64,000 bases of DNA from Telopea speciosissima (taxonomy: Eukaryota; Streptophyta; Magnoliopsida; Proteales; Proteaceae): NCBI RefSeq assembly GCF_018873765.1, contig NC_057926.1, positions 53,147,378 to 53,211,377 on the forward strand, read 5' to 3'. Positions 37,448 through 48,048 of this stretch are shown piece by piece. Each line of letters begins with the position of its first letter. Position 1 is the first letter of the stretch. Both the position numbers and the translations under genes were made by a program. Below the pieces are notes generated by a model that saw only the letters and a program-made list of their open reading frames with translations, had not been told where the DNA came from and searched no databases.

Positions 37448-38595
37448 CTATCCTAGTCCTAGCAGAATAATATTCCCTTTGTATAGATCCAAGAGTTGAG
37501 GAACTTCTTTCTCATAGTTGGTCACAAACTTCTCCAAGAAATACTTCTCACTTTTCGTAAACAGATGTCCCATTTTAAGATCTTCCTTAACCAGACCTTT
37601 CAATATCAATACTCGTAAAACTGAACACCTTGGAAGAATCCTCTTCTCCAAGCTAAGCCCAACAAGTTGTGGGTGCGTGATGATTCCCGTTCCCAACCCA
37701 TTTTGTCAACAAAGAAATCTAAATGGCTCTTTATATTCTTCTCAGACAGTTTCATGAAAAAAGGGTACCTCCTAAATGCCAAGAGAATCTCATCCTCAGA
37801 AAAACCCCACCTTCGATAGGCCTCCAATTTGTGCTTCAATGTCGATTTTGTCATTGATGTAAACACAGATAGAACACTCATAAACGTGTACTTTGAAAGG
37901 TCGAAATCCATTTGCTTAATCTCCTCAACCATCTGTTTGAACATATCATTTTTAGGTGTCAACGTTGAGGGATAGTAAGTTAGTAAACTCACGATAATAG
38001 ACTCCGGTACTCCATTTTCTCTCAAGATTGCAATATTTCGAGCCACAGTCGGTATATCACAATTGAAGAAACGAGCTTCACGTTTTAGACCAATAACAAC
38101 ATTCTCTAGAGTCCCAACTAAACTCTTCCAGAAATTAAAAGCAGGGATAGTTTTGTTTTCTAAGCTATGGAACAAGAACTTTGAATCTTTGCCGAGGATT
38201 TTGGTAATGATAGGGCTCGAAACGCCCAACGAATGTAAGAACTCAAGTTTAGGCAGAAGCGTCTTTGTAGGCCTGGACACGAGCAACAATGGGCACTTTC
38301 TAATGAGACTGGAAATTTGGGCATCGGTGAATCCATGGTTTCTGAAAAGGGTAAGAACCGAGTCTGGTCCATCAGAGGATTCAAAACCAACCTTCTTCGA
38401 TGCAGAAAGGGCGGCTGCGGGTGAGAGCCCACATGAGCTGATGAGGTAAGAGACAACGAAAGGATTCTGATTTCTTGAGGCTTTTGAGGAGATGTATTTG
38501 AGAGATGAAGGATTTTGTAGAAAACCAAGTTGGGTAGTTGAACCTCTTATTAAGGTTCTCCCGATTGGGACTCTTTTGAAGAGGAAACTAAACAT
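37448..38595 (-). pseudogene. mTERF-family gene, copy 2, nearly intact
   Basis: The best preserved of the three mTERF copies. ATG at 38595; presequence-like 'MFSFLFKRVPIGRTLIRG', then mTERF repeats with the usual spacing ('LIRKCPLLLVSRPTKTLLPK', 'LLTYYPSTLTPKNDMFKQMV', 'KLEAYRRWGFSEDEILLAF', 'HLDFFVDKMGWERE'). About 300 codons are continuous, then the frame shifts near 37690: four bases present in copy 3 after 'gaacgggaa' are missing. The original C-terminus ('LEKRILPRCSVLRVLILK') continues in another frame to a stop at 37448, while the frame actually read ends about 28 codons after the shift, at 37606. The normal product would be about 380 residues. A protein with an altered tail could still be made, so pseudogene status is probable, not proven. 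Confidence 0.85.
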
Positions 38596-38691
38596 TCGGA
38601 AATGTAACTAAAATCGCAATTAGTAGTGACTAGGAACTTACGGAGGGGTCTTCCGAGACCGCGGCTTCAGTTTCTATTGCTTTCATCCGTT

Positions 38692-39051
38692 TTGTAATCC
38701 ATTTGGTCCGATTTCAAAACACTGTTCAGAAATTAAAGCAAATATCCTCCAGGAAGAACGAAACAGGTCTGCGTCTAGCGATCTAGCGCTGAAAGCGTTC
38801 AATCACAGGAGCAGCAGTCCTGGTCTGAGCCCTAAGACTAGCAGGAGATCTCCAATCGACACCGTGGCTCCAGCGAAGAACCGAGGATAGGATGGAACGG
38901 ATAGCAGTGGAGAAGCAAAGTGATCGGGCTTTGATGAGAGAAGGAGAGGAGAAGTTAGGGTTCTAGAGATGGAAGGCAAAGATAAGGATTATAACAAACG
39001 AACCCTAGAATCTCTGAGCAGCGCCGCTGACGAAGAAGCGGTTATATACAG
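38692..39051 (-). pseudogene. Second aconitase exon-1 fragment
   Basis: Duplicate of the aconitase first exon and part of intron 1 (compare 31909-32300). It carries the same CTG in place of the start codon (39049-39051). Compared with the first copy it lacks the sequence holding the splice donor (around 'gtcgtacccacagt') and about 15 bases in the 'gaggagcgaggaagagg' part. No further aconitase exons follow; the left edge joins the upstream flank of mTERF copy 2 at the phrase 'tttgtaatcca'. Confidence 0.88.
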
Positions 39052-39496
39052 TCGCGGAATGCTTACCTGTGAGTGATCGTGTGAGAGAAAGCGAAAGAAA
39101 GAGGGGGGAAAGAGAAAAAGGTAAGTTAATTTGAAATAGAGAAGAAAAAACGGTTAAATATCTAGACGTTGTTGCGTCAGAGACACGCAATCTGTAGTAA
39201 CGGTGCGAATTCGCGTCAATTAAAGTAAGGCGGTGCTTAGTTACTTACCAAAAAACAAATAAGGCTGTTTGTGTTTTTTGGGTAAAAGTAAACTGGGTAA
39301 TCACCGCGCGGTATTTTACAGAATTCTTGCCGAGCCAAAAGAATTTAAATTGGAAATTGATATCATTGAATGAGTCTAAAAATTATATTTTTTTAACCAA
39401 AAAAAAGAAAATTCCTAGAAACCCTCACAATCGGTATGCAATAAGCCAATTTTTTTTTATTTTTCTGGTAGAATATGCAATAAGCCAATAATTATA

Positions 39497-40991
39497 GGGA
39501 AATTTTCATTAACACTCCTTCCGATAGCCCATTCAATTAATGCCACCCAACTAAGGGGCCAAAATATCAATTTTTGCCCAAAAACTAACAGGGTTAATTG
39601 AGTTGAATGAAAATGACCAAGCTACCTTTTACACTAAAAACATAAAAAACCCAGTCCCACTCTATTTTTTACCCCCCAAAAAAAAAAACCCTTCAAACAA
39701 AGTTGTAAAACGAATTGCTTGGAGCAGAGGCCAACCCCTTAGATCGACACCATTGCAAGTCTGATAATAGTCCGTTATAAAACAAATTGTTTATAGCTTT
39801 CGGAAATTGATTTTGTTGTTGGCCTTGGAGGTAATAGATTAGGGTTTCAAACCCAGATGAGCAATGGCTTCCAAGGGTCGTCCGCTGGATTTGGGTTCAA
39901 ACCTAGATGAACAATGGCTTCTAGTGTGAAATTGAAACTAAAGAAGATGATTGAAGAGCTCGATTTGTTCGATGTGAGGCAGGGGAGATTGGAAAGGGTG
40001 GTGGCGGGGTTGCAGCGGAGCGAGAGAAGTAACCGGCATTCTTTTGTTGCTTCAATGCTCTCATCTCACCTCTTCTCGGTGTAGGCCATCAGGCCCGATT
40101 TCAGGAAGAAGAGAAGGATTCATGGCCTTTGAACGAGACTAGGGAAGCAAATCAGACGCCTGATCTAGTCGATCTCTACTCCATTGCATCAAATCACCGG
40201 CAGACGTCTGAGATCTTCATCGTGTCCTCCTCCTCCTTCGTCTTTTTATTTCTTTTTCCAAATTTAGGGCTTGGATCGCAAAAAAGTGTGACACCCTTGT
40301 CCCAACTTTGAAAGAAAATGGATAAGAGGTTGGGGTGTATCAAACCTACTCTGTTGCAGGTCTACCCAGTGCCAGAACAGCCAAGAAGATAAGAATGAGA
40401 TGTTAATTAAACTTAAAACTGGAAACCCAGTTTGGATTTTTGTTTATGATGGTGGGTTTTTGATGGATCTTCGGGATTCAATTCTTTGTTTTCAAAAATT
40501 ATGAGAAAATTATACTTCTCTGTTCAGTGTCTTAAAAAAAACCCACATTTTTATGGGAGAGGTTTCAGGGTATGTGAAAGGGAGAAGAAGAAGAAGAAGC
40601 AAGGAGACAATAGGATAAAAGGGAAAGGGAAAGTGCACCTATGTATGGGGTTGGATTGCTGAGAGCATGGTGGGGCAGGGGAGACTGGAGAGGGTGGTGG
40701 GGGGTTGCAGTGGAGGGAGAATAAGAGCGAGAGATGGAGGACTAAGGTGGTGGTGGTGCTAGCGGTGGCAGTGGCGACGGCAAAAAACAGCAGAAGGAAA
40801 AGAAGGAAAGAAAAAGAAATAAAAACAGTGGTGGCAAAATTGTCCTTACAAAAAACCTAACACGTTGACATAATTAATTAACAATTAAAAGGCTTTTTCA
40901 GTTAGTTTTGGGTCAAACTTGATATTTTGGCCCTTAGTGAGGTGGCATTAATTTAACGGGCTATCGGAAGGGGTGTCGATGAAAATTTCCA
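39497..40991. mobile_element. Pack-MULE-like element 2 (segmental duplicate)
   Basis: Copy of the element at 32722-34244 with the same long inverted ends. The flanking target duplication is the same as in copy 1 with one base lost on the left ('taattata' at 39489-39496, 'taacttata' at 40992-41000). The outer flanks (aconitase 5' flank on the left, ~25 bp of the mTERF copy 1 tail on the right) are also shared. It was therefore copied by segmental duplication, not by transposition. Confidence 0.88.
39914..40084 (+). CDS. Small 56-aa frame inside Pack-MULE-like element 2
   Basis: Same length and same stop position as the frame at 33138-33308. It starts 'MASSVKLKLKKMIEELDLFD'. The differences are all substitutions and none breaks the frame. 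Function and family unknown. Confidence 0.42.
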   Translation: MASSVKLKLKKMIEELDLFDVRQGRLERVVAGLQRSERSNRHSFVASMLSSHLFSV

Positions 40992-41172
40992 TAACTTATA
41001 ACATTCCCAACTTACCCCCAAACAAGGAGGATTAACATAACCACATAAACTTTTTTTTTTTTTTTTTTGGGTACACCATAACCACATAAACATACAAATT
41101 GACTATTATGTACTCCCCTCTACATCACCATGGGCATTAGGTGTTTGAAAATAAGTCTGGATCCTTTAGAAG

Positions 41173-41304
41173 CCATAAAGGGCATACTCAGTGCAAGGTA
41201 CGAAACCTTACCCCTGCTTACGTAGAGAGTTTGTTTCCTAATTTAAACCCGTGACCACTTGGCCACAATTGAGCCACCTTATCGTTGCACCAAAGCCCGC
41301 CCTC
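41173..41304 (-). mobile_element. Au-type SINE with 13-bp TSD
   Basis: 132-bp tRNA-derived SINE on the minus strand. Its 5' end 'gagggcgggctttggtgcaa' contains the A-box-like part ('tggtgcaacgat'), followed by 'ggtcacgggttt' (B-box region), 'gcaggggtaagg' and the 3' end 'tgccctttatggc', as in the Au SINE family of angiosperms. It is flanked by a perfect 13-bp duplication 'gatcctttagaag' at 41160-41172 and 41305-41317. It lies at the edge of a copia fossil. Confidence 0.88.
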
Positions 41305-41317
41305 GATCCTTTAGAAG

Positions 41318-41930
41318 TAATGTTTTCAAGAAATAGTGGGTAGCAATTAACGCACTAGAAGTAGCCCCAAGAAGCAAATTTTGACTAGTTGATTTAGCAA
41401 TATCATGGCTAGTTCCCATTTTAAGCATGTCATCCACATATAAAATTATAAACACACCTTTGTTATGGTGAAATTTAATATACAAACATCTATCAGAATC
41501 ATTTACATGAAAACCATTTGAGATTAAGACATTGTCAAATTTTTCATGCCATTGTTTTGGTATTATTTTAAGTCATATGAAGAACGCATAAGCTTGCAAA
41601 TCTTATGCTCTTCATCTGGAACAACATATCCTTTTGGTTGTTTGATATAGATTTCTTCCTCTATGTCTTCATTTAGGAAATTATCTTTACATCCATGATG
41701 TATAACAAGCTTGTACACCGATTCAACAGCAATCAGTAGCCTAATAGTTGCAATTCTAGCAATAGGAAAAACACGTATCAAAATAGTCTATATCCTCTAT
41801 TCTGCCTGAATCCTTTGAGAACGTCTAGCTTTAAATTTGTCAAGAGATCCATTAGGTTTGAGTTTCTTCATGAAGATCCACTTTGTGTCAAGAACCTTAG
41901 TCCTTGGAAGAAGGTTAACTAACTCCCATG
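41318..41930 (-). mobile_element. Ty1/copia retrotransposon fossil, RT region
   Basis: Minus-strand remnant of a copia-type pol gene, reverse transcriptase part, recognised by the 'ILYVDDML' box and by the region around 'IYIKQPKGYVVPDEEHKICK'. It is broken by several changes. No LTRs, gag or integrase are seen near it, so only a small internal part survives. A SINE has inserted at its downstream edge, so the fossil is older than that insertion. Confidence 0.85.
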
Positions 41931-43590
41931 TGTAATTAACAATGATAGAGTCTAATTTTTTATTTTTTATTTTTGGTCGAAAAGGAATTTACTGAATAAA
42001 AGAGTCATGTGAATGAACAACCTATAGCTTCAGACAAATAACAAAGGTCATGAAAGCACAGAATGGAACATGGCCAATCTGTCATATACGTGTAGGTACC
42101 GTGGTCTGAATCCTGGTGGGAATCGGTTTCGCTTGGTCCGTTGGTGGAGAAAGGAGTGTCGTATGACGTGTGGGTTTGTGGATGGCATCGAATCTTGATG
42201 TAACAACATAGGGATTGGGGTCATGTTTCATAAATTAAAATAAATGGAGTCGCCACCTTGCCCCATCCGAGGTGAGCGGAAGGGGCTACGTGATTCCATA
42301 TGGTTTGGTCAGAAATTTTGGGTAAGTGGTTAGGTTACAAGTGTGGGAAGGTATTATCACCCCATCTCGTCCGGTTAAACCGATCTTTCTACTAGATTCT
42401 AAATTTATAAAAATCTCCTATAATAACAAGTCTTATACCAACATGCAAGGTTAGATTATGATTCCTACCAAAAAAAAAAAAAAGGTTAGATTATGATGCA
42501 TCAAACATTTAAAAAAAAAATAAATCATTTACTATGTACACTAAAGTGAACTACTTTAATGGTCTACATTGTATTAAATAGAGGATGATATGAAAATATA
42601 CATTTACTCAAAAAGTGGAAAATGCAAAATGTTCAGTTGCTTCCATATCTGTATCCGTATCCGTTTAGCATTAACTGAATTCGTCCGAAAGCTAATCGGA
42701 TGTGGATGCAGATATAACACTATCCGAGCCGAATCCGATCCGTTTACAGTCCTAGATGGAGGATCCAACCTAGTCAAAACAGAAAATATATATATATCAA
42801 CCATGAAATATTATAATCTTTCTATTAAAATTTTGTTTTTCAAATTTTTTTATATAGAAGAAAAAATAATAAAAAAATTTCTTGCTCTTCCCTATTTCTC
42901 CATGATTTTGGCAAAACCAATCGTCAACACATGAATATTTCATGTTCTTAATCCGGAAGTAGCATTCTCCAATCCTTCACATGTGATGTGATTTGGTGCG
43001 ATAACTATGATGCCGATGAAAAGGAGTTGTGACTATACGTGATCCCTCAAGAACTTGGCATTCACCCCCATCTACCAAATGAGCATCCAAAAATAAAATT
43101 CGTTCAAGATTTACTTGTGAGAGTTATCAATCAGGTTGCCTCAATGAAGATAAAACACAAAATATAAAATAGAGTTTAAAAAAAAGGGGGGGGGGGGGGA
43201 AGGGGTCAAGGTTCAAGTTGCACAAATTTGTGATGTGAAGCACATCTAAACAATAGAACATTGACAAACAAAGGTGGATCCGTGTGATAGAAAACTCACA
43301 CATCTTATTAGTTAAATTTTAACTCCAAACAAGGAGGGGAAGACTGTTAAAATTAAATTCAATTTGACAAACAAATTACAAAAATACAAGAATACTTTAT
43401 AATGAAATAATATCCTTGTACTATATGGAATTTTTTAATCCCTTGTCATGCTTCTCTTAGACTGAAATATAATGGATGACATAGCCATGGGATGATCTAT
43501 CATATGAAGTCACCTACACACATTCAAATTCTACTACATAGCAAGTAAATTCGATCATGCTACATGAATAATATCACAAAAAATTATTAC
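41931..43590. other. Intergenic, AT-rich, no gene seen
   Basis: Near 41958-41990 an A-rich, 3'-tail-like stretch on the minus strand resembles the end of an L1 LINE, but no coding part adjoins it. 42640-42770 holds 'tccgtatccgttta'-type repeat sequence that recurs near 46440-46590. 42820-42930 resembles 55470-55590 ('atgattttggcaaaac'). 43098-43150 resembles 62618-62670. A G-tract of about 14 lies near 43186-43200. Confidence 0.5.
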
Positions 43591-43596
43591 GTTTAA

Positions 43597-43736
43597 GGGG
43601 TGATGTTCTCTGCCTGGGAGCGCAAGCTATGCCTAGACACATGGGGTGGAACGGGCACGTTATTTCGATCATTCAGGGGGCCAGTTGGTCATTTCGTCCA
43701 CCCCCATGTGTCTCCCAGTGCAGAGAACATTTTCCC
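43597..43736. mobile_element. MITE with 'ttctctgc' inverted ends
   Basis: A 140-bp element with inverted ends 'tgttctctgc' and 'gcagagaaca' and paired inner arms ('acacatggggtgga' against 'cacccccatgtgt'). Target duplication not clear. Related to the two elements at 47108 and 47533. Confidence 0.75.
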
Positions 43737-43847
43737 TAAATTTATATTCCCCCACCCAAAAAAAAAAAAGAACAAAGAATTTAGTAACCACTAGTCCTCC
43801 ATGTACTGACCTTTTCTACTAGTCCTAAATTTATATTCCCAAAGAGA

Positions 43848-43910
43848 ATGAGCGAGAGAGAGAGAGAAACAGAGAGAGTGAGCGAGAGAGCGAGAGAGAG
43901 AGAGAGAGGA
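43848..43910. repeat. GA-rich microsatellite
   Basis: Imperfect (GA)n/(GAGC)n tract of about 60 bp. Confidence 0.9.
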
Positions 43911-44040
43911 GATCGACCTGCTACTGCTCTTCCTTCCCCAATCTGTCTTTGCGTTTTTTTTGTCTTCAAGCCTTGGCCACGGGTTTTACTTGTGAATCGC
44001 TCGATCGATCGTTCTTGTTCTTTACATCAAATATTCTTCT

Positions 44041-44671
44041 AGTTTGTTTTAAAAGAACAAAAAAACGAACCGTCAAACCAAACACAAAATCACGTTTTTT
44101 TGTTCTTAAAGAACGAAAAAACAATTTTGAACACTGTTCAGACATTTACCAACCGTAGCCTTAGTCTAGAGGAGTAATAGGTTCAAAGTGTTTCCCAGGT
44201 AGTTTGCATTTGGGTCATTTTCTTTACATCTTATTTTAAGGATCCGAAAAAAATGTGATGCAGTCTGTTTGTTTTAGCCATTAGTCACATGTTTTAGTAC
44301 TCATGGTTCCTTCTGATGGGGTAATTGGTCATATTTGATTTGCATGTTTGCATTTGTTGCCTACTTAGGAAATTTCTCAGATTAAATAATTTGGTGAGGG
44401 CGTCAACTTGTCATTGTGGATTCTTGATTACATTCTTATTCCAATGATTTAATTCTCTGGGCCATTGAATTACATATATATGTTGAAGACTAAGTATGTT
44501 CATCCCAGAGAGTTTGGAGTTGTAATAATTATTTGGTTCCCTTTTCATTTTTATTCTTTTGGTAGTAAAAGAAAGTGTAAATTAAATGGACCACCCTTGT
44601 ACTTTAATTCATACTCACAGCACCCCCGCGATTATCAAAGATCACTTCCAAATAAGGTGATTTTTATGCGA
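44041..44671. other. Intergenic, no gene seen
   Basis: A small inverted repeat ('aaaagaacaaaaaaacg' against 'cgtttttttgttctt') lies at 44050-44110. Otherwise non-coding. Confidence 0.5.
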
Positions 44672-44739
44672 TTAGTGCCTGTAGGCTTCATGGTTGCAAT
44701 GAAAATGTAAATTTGTTATGTAAATTATATTTAGCCAAT

Positions 44740-44947
44740 CTCCTGTAAGTAAACCTTGCAACTGTTTAAGCCTTGCACAGCCAGTGAGGGCCAACAATTG
44801 TAGATTGTAAAGATTTTCAATTGAGTCGGGTAACCTCACAATATCAGAAAACGAGAGATTAAAAAACCATAGATGTTTCAACTTGCCAACTAAATTAGGC
44901 AATTCACAATTACAACAATCTTCTGTACGTTCACTGGAAAAAATCAT
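44740..44947 (-). pseudogene. NBS-LRR resistance gene, LRR fragment
   Basis: The minus strand encodes about 60 residues of leucine-rich repeats typical of plant CC-NBS-LRR immune receptors: 'LPNLVGKLKHLWFFNLSFSD' followed by 'LPDSIENLYNLQLLALTGCA' and 'RLKQLQ'. No NB-ARC, coiled-coil or further repeats are found on either side. An isolated, non-functional fragment. Confidence 0.8.
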
Positions 44948-45018
44948 GTCGCTACTCCAAAAAAACGAAAAAAGAAATATGTATGGAATGCATTTTCACA
45001 AGAGAATGGATCATCTGC

Positions 45019-45157
45019 ATGTACCAACAAGTGAACGTACATGTGAGAGCCAACCACCTGTCCTATTTTTGCCATTCACAAGGAGAGGAGGGGTATTTTT
45101 GGAAACAAAAATTAAAATGTGCTCGGCTCTCACATGTACGGTCACCTATTGGTACAT
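45019..45157. repeat. 139-bp hairpin repeat (MITE-like)
   Basis: Two arms of about 33 bp, 'atgtacc' ... 'acgtacatgtgagagcc' and the complement, enclose a ~70-bp purine-rich loop. No target duplication seen. A probable miniature inverted-repeat element. Confidence 0.75.
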
Positions 45158-45159
45158 AC

Positions 45160-46139
45160 AAAGGAACCAAACTTTCTTCACAAAAGTATATCTTCTAGTG
45201 GCCGGTGCTAGAGGTGGTGGTGGTGGGGGCGATGGTTGAAGTTGCATTGGAGGTGGTGGTGCAGTGGCGGTTTCATGCGTGTTCTTGTCCTAACTTTGTG
45301 TTTTTGTTTTTTGGAGTTTTTTTAGTTGTTTCTCAAAACTGTTCCAAATGTATATTTTAGCCCAGTTAATTCCCCAATAAAAAAAGACTGGACGAAAACA
45401 GTCTGTTTCATTTGTATTGCAAAAAATATACAAAAACACCAGAAACAATTTTTTTGAACGTTGCCACATAGATCCTAAGTTTCAGGACCGAGTTTTTCTA
45501 AAGCCATGGTGAAATGACTATCACTAGCCTTGGATGGCTGCTAGGGAATAGTGAAAGACATTTCGAACCTCCAACAAACAGGGGGGAGTAATAAACAGGG
45601 TTTTAGGTATTGGAAGTGGAAATCAAGTACGTGCAATATATGCTAGGGGTGGGGGGTTGGCAGTGATTTGAACGTTATAGTGACTTGAATTTGACAATGC
45701 AAGAGTGCTAATACCAAGGGTTAATTAAGTCCCAATTTTTGTTCCCATTAAACTCTCTTATTACTCACTTATCTGTACACCATGTTCATCAATGATTAGT
45801 CTCTTACTCTCCACATATACTGGGTTTTTTTTTTTTTTTGGTAGAACACATTGTGGTTGATAGGTATAAGTAATGCAAGACTAGACCTGTAATAGTATCT
45901 CAGACCTAATCTCACAGCAGGATCTCAATAAATAGTCAGACTCTCAAAAATCAACCCAAAAGTTAAAGTCAACAGAAAAGTCAATTTTCTCAAATGAAGG
46001 ACAAACTTTAGATATCAATCCCTTACAATGAATACTAACACCCTTCAGAAGATGAGAGTGATTGGTTGGATAATCTGAGAGCAATGAGAGAGTTTAAGTT
46101 TCAGGATATAAATCTAAGAATAGTCAAACTGAAAATAAT
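45160..46139. other. Intergenic, no gene seen
   Basis: Contains GGT-rich DNA at 45205-45270 and a T-tract at 45824-45840. No coding frame supported. Confidence 0.4.
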
Positions 46140-46343
46140 TCAAATCAGGCGAGTAGATTTCCCTAATACTTCAACTAGGAATGAAAATAAAGCTAAATAA
46201 GCTATTAAAACTAAGCCCATCCATTCTACATCAATGACTGTAGGATTGCTAGGGGGATGATATAGCACAGAAGCCATAACTTGAGCTATATAATCAAACA
46301 TCAGCTTCTTCACAGATCCTGCTTGGTGGGAGTACTTATACAT
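46140..46343 (-). CDS. Possible membrane-protein exon of unknown origin
   Basis: Minus-strand open frame. A splice-acceptor-like 'aagcag' precedes 'GSVKKLMFDYIAQVMASVLY', followed by one hydrophobic segment ('GLVLIAYLALFSFLVEVL') and a stop at 46140. It reads like a terminal exon encoding a single-span membrane protein, but I do not recognise it and no upstream exon was found. It may be a chance frame. Confidence 0.25.
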   Translation of the reverse strand: MYKYSHQAGSVKKLMFDYIAQVMASVLYHPPSNPTVIDVEWMGLVLIAYLALFSFLVEVLGKSTRLI

Positions 46344-46830
46344 TTTTTTGCAAATCTATCCAGGATACCTTGGCTTGATGAATCACCACCAGGTTTCCCC
46401 TCCATATCTGATAGTTTCTTCCAATTTTCTCTTCTCTGAGTTCGAGGATAATAATTGATCCGATAAGGGGATTATCATATTCGTATTCGATTAGTTTCGG
46501 GCGGATTTCGATTCTCCTAAACGGATATGGACACGAATCAAATACGGATTTTTGAATCTCCGTTGACATCTTTAGAGATAATGGAATCAACTTACAGCAT
46601 CTCTAATCCCTAAATCATCAAAACACAGACCCCGATTCAAGCAAACAGAAAAGGAAATGAGGATAAACCCCAAATAGAAGAAGGGGTTGGGGGGGGGGGG
46701 GTTAAGAAAACCCAATCAAAACTGATAAGACAAGAAAAATAAACACAAACCATTTCAGAAGTTAGTCTTCCACAAATCCATCACTAAAATCGCCCAATAT
46801 CAAGAAAGTATAAGCGTAAAGGAACACGTC

Positions 46831-46992
46831 TATTTACTTGCCCGTCAATCCCCTCAATTCCCTTTAATAGAGGGAGGTGGATTCCACCCAGGCAGTGTGT
46901 TCGGGTAGGGGGTAGGGTGATCATTTCCATCCACTAGTAGATGGAATTGAAGAAATTGATGGGCAGATAAATTGAGGGGATAAAGATCCCCT
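46831..46992. mobile_element. Hairpin MITE, same family as 19187 and 62995
   Basis: Inverted arms 'cttgcccgtcaatcccctc' against 'gatgggcag...gagggg', with an inner core 'ggtggattccacccaggcag' and 'gtgatcattt' matching the cores of the elements at 19187 and 62995. Right end 'ggggataaagatcc' as in the copy at 19187. Target duplication not clear. Confidence 0.75.
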
Positions 46993-47107
46993 TAATCCAC
47001 TTCAGTATACAAATCCATTTGAAACGTGTTCCTTTCAAAGAAAAAGTGAATAAATAGAGACAACAGAAAAGAAGTATGAACAAAGAAGAATATACTTTTT
47101 TTTTTAT

Positions 47108-47276
47108 GGAAAAAAGTTCTCTGTCCTGGATTGTGGCCTACGCCAGCACTCCCATGTGTCTATCTCTCTCCTCCCTATACAAAAAGACACCTCTACCCCC
47201 TTGTTGTAAGGAAGAGAGAGATAGACACATGAGAATGCTGGTGTAGGCCACACTCCCAGACAGAGAACTTTTTCCC
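47108..47276. mobile_element. MITE with 'gttctctgtc' inverted ends
   Basis: 169-bp element; ends 'ggaaaaaagttctctgtc' and 'gacagagaactttttccc' pair, as do the inner arms around 'actcccatgtgtctatctct'. The flanks are T-rich and give only an approximate 9-bp duplication. A close relative lies at 47533-47705. Confidence 0.85.
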
Positions 47277-47532
47277 TTTATTTTATTTGGAAAGAACCTT
47301 CATCTACAAAGGTACAACTCAAATCAACCAATAAAACCCTAAAAACAAAATAGGGGTAAATCTTTTTCCCTCAAAACTACAAACTATACAAAGTATAGAA
47401 AAGAGTTGTGATTTGGGACCTTTATCCGCTGTCGTGCCGCACGATGGCACAGCAGCGCTGCAGTGCACAGAAGTAGATAAAAATAATCTAGAGGCCCAAG
47501 CAGCGTTTAAAAGAAAAAAGAAAACCAAATAA
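47277..47532. other. Spacer between two MITEs
   Basis: No coding content is supported. 47420-47470 is GC-rich ('gtcgtgccgcacgatgg') for this region, with a small palindrome. Confidence 0.4.
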
Positions 47533-47705
47533 GGGAAAAAGTTCTCTGTCTGGGAGTGTGGCGCACACTACGCCAACACTCCCATGAGTCTATCTCTCTT
47601 CTCCCCATGTGAGAAGACACCTCTACCCCTTATTTTAAGGAAAAGAGAGATTGACATATGGGAGTGCTGGCATAGACCACACTTCTGGTCAGAGAACTGC
47701 TTCCC
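47533..47705. mobile_element. MITE just upstream of the F-box promoter
   Basis: 173-bp element; ends 'gggaaaaagttctctgtc' and 'cagagaactgcttccc' pair. Flanks 'accaaataa' (47524-47532) and 'aacaaataa' (47706-47714) match at 8 of 9 positions, consistent with a 9-bp target duplication. It lies about 45 bp upstream of the first TATA-like box of the F-box gene. Confidence 0.85.
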
Positions 47706-47750
47706 AACAAATAAAAAGGAAGGAAGGCACGTAACGTAACAAACTCCCAT

Positions 47751-47812
47751 TATAAAGTAAAGAAGAAGAAAATTCAACATTATAAACAGCGAAGACAGAG
47801 GACCCGTTCTCT
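47751..47812 (+). promoter_or_regulatory. Probable core promoter of the F-box gene
   Basis: Two 'tataaa' boxes at 47751-47756 and 47781-47786. A CT-rich stretch 25-35 bp after the second ('cgttctcttccttcct', 47805-47820) is a good plant transcription start region. ACGT motifs ('cacgtaacgtaac') lie just upstream at about 47729-47741. Confidence 0.5.
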
Positions 47813-48048
47813 TCCTTCCTAAATCCTAACTTAATCACTGTAATTAGTACGCTGCACGCCTCTTCTCTCATTGGTAAGTTGACAAGTCCTTCTGTTTTCT
47901 TGAATTCCAATTCTTCACACTAAAACCCTAGGAAGGGTTTGTGAGGGAAACTTTGCTCTATATTTATATTAATCTGTTCGATCATGCCGTTCTTTTTTGC
48001 ATTCTTAGGTTTGTAAATCATTATCTTTGATTGACTCATCAAGAGAAA

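Noticed and set aside
44883-45239. 118-codon plus-strand frame
   Set aside because: It runs across the LRR fragment's opposite strand and a hairpin repeat; a shadow frame.
48031-48048. Upstream extension of the F-box protein from a TTG at 48031
   Set aside because: TTG is not a usual plant start; the ATG at 48049 is the first in frame.
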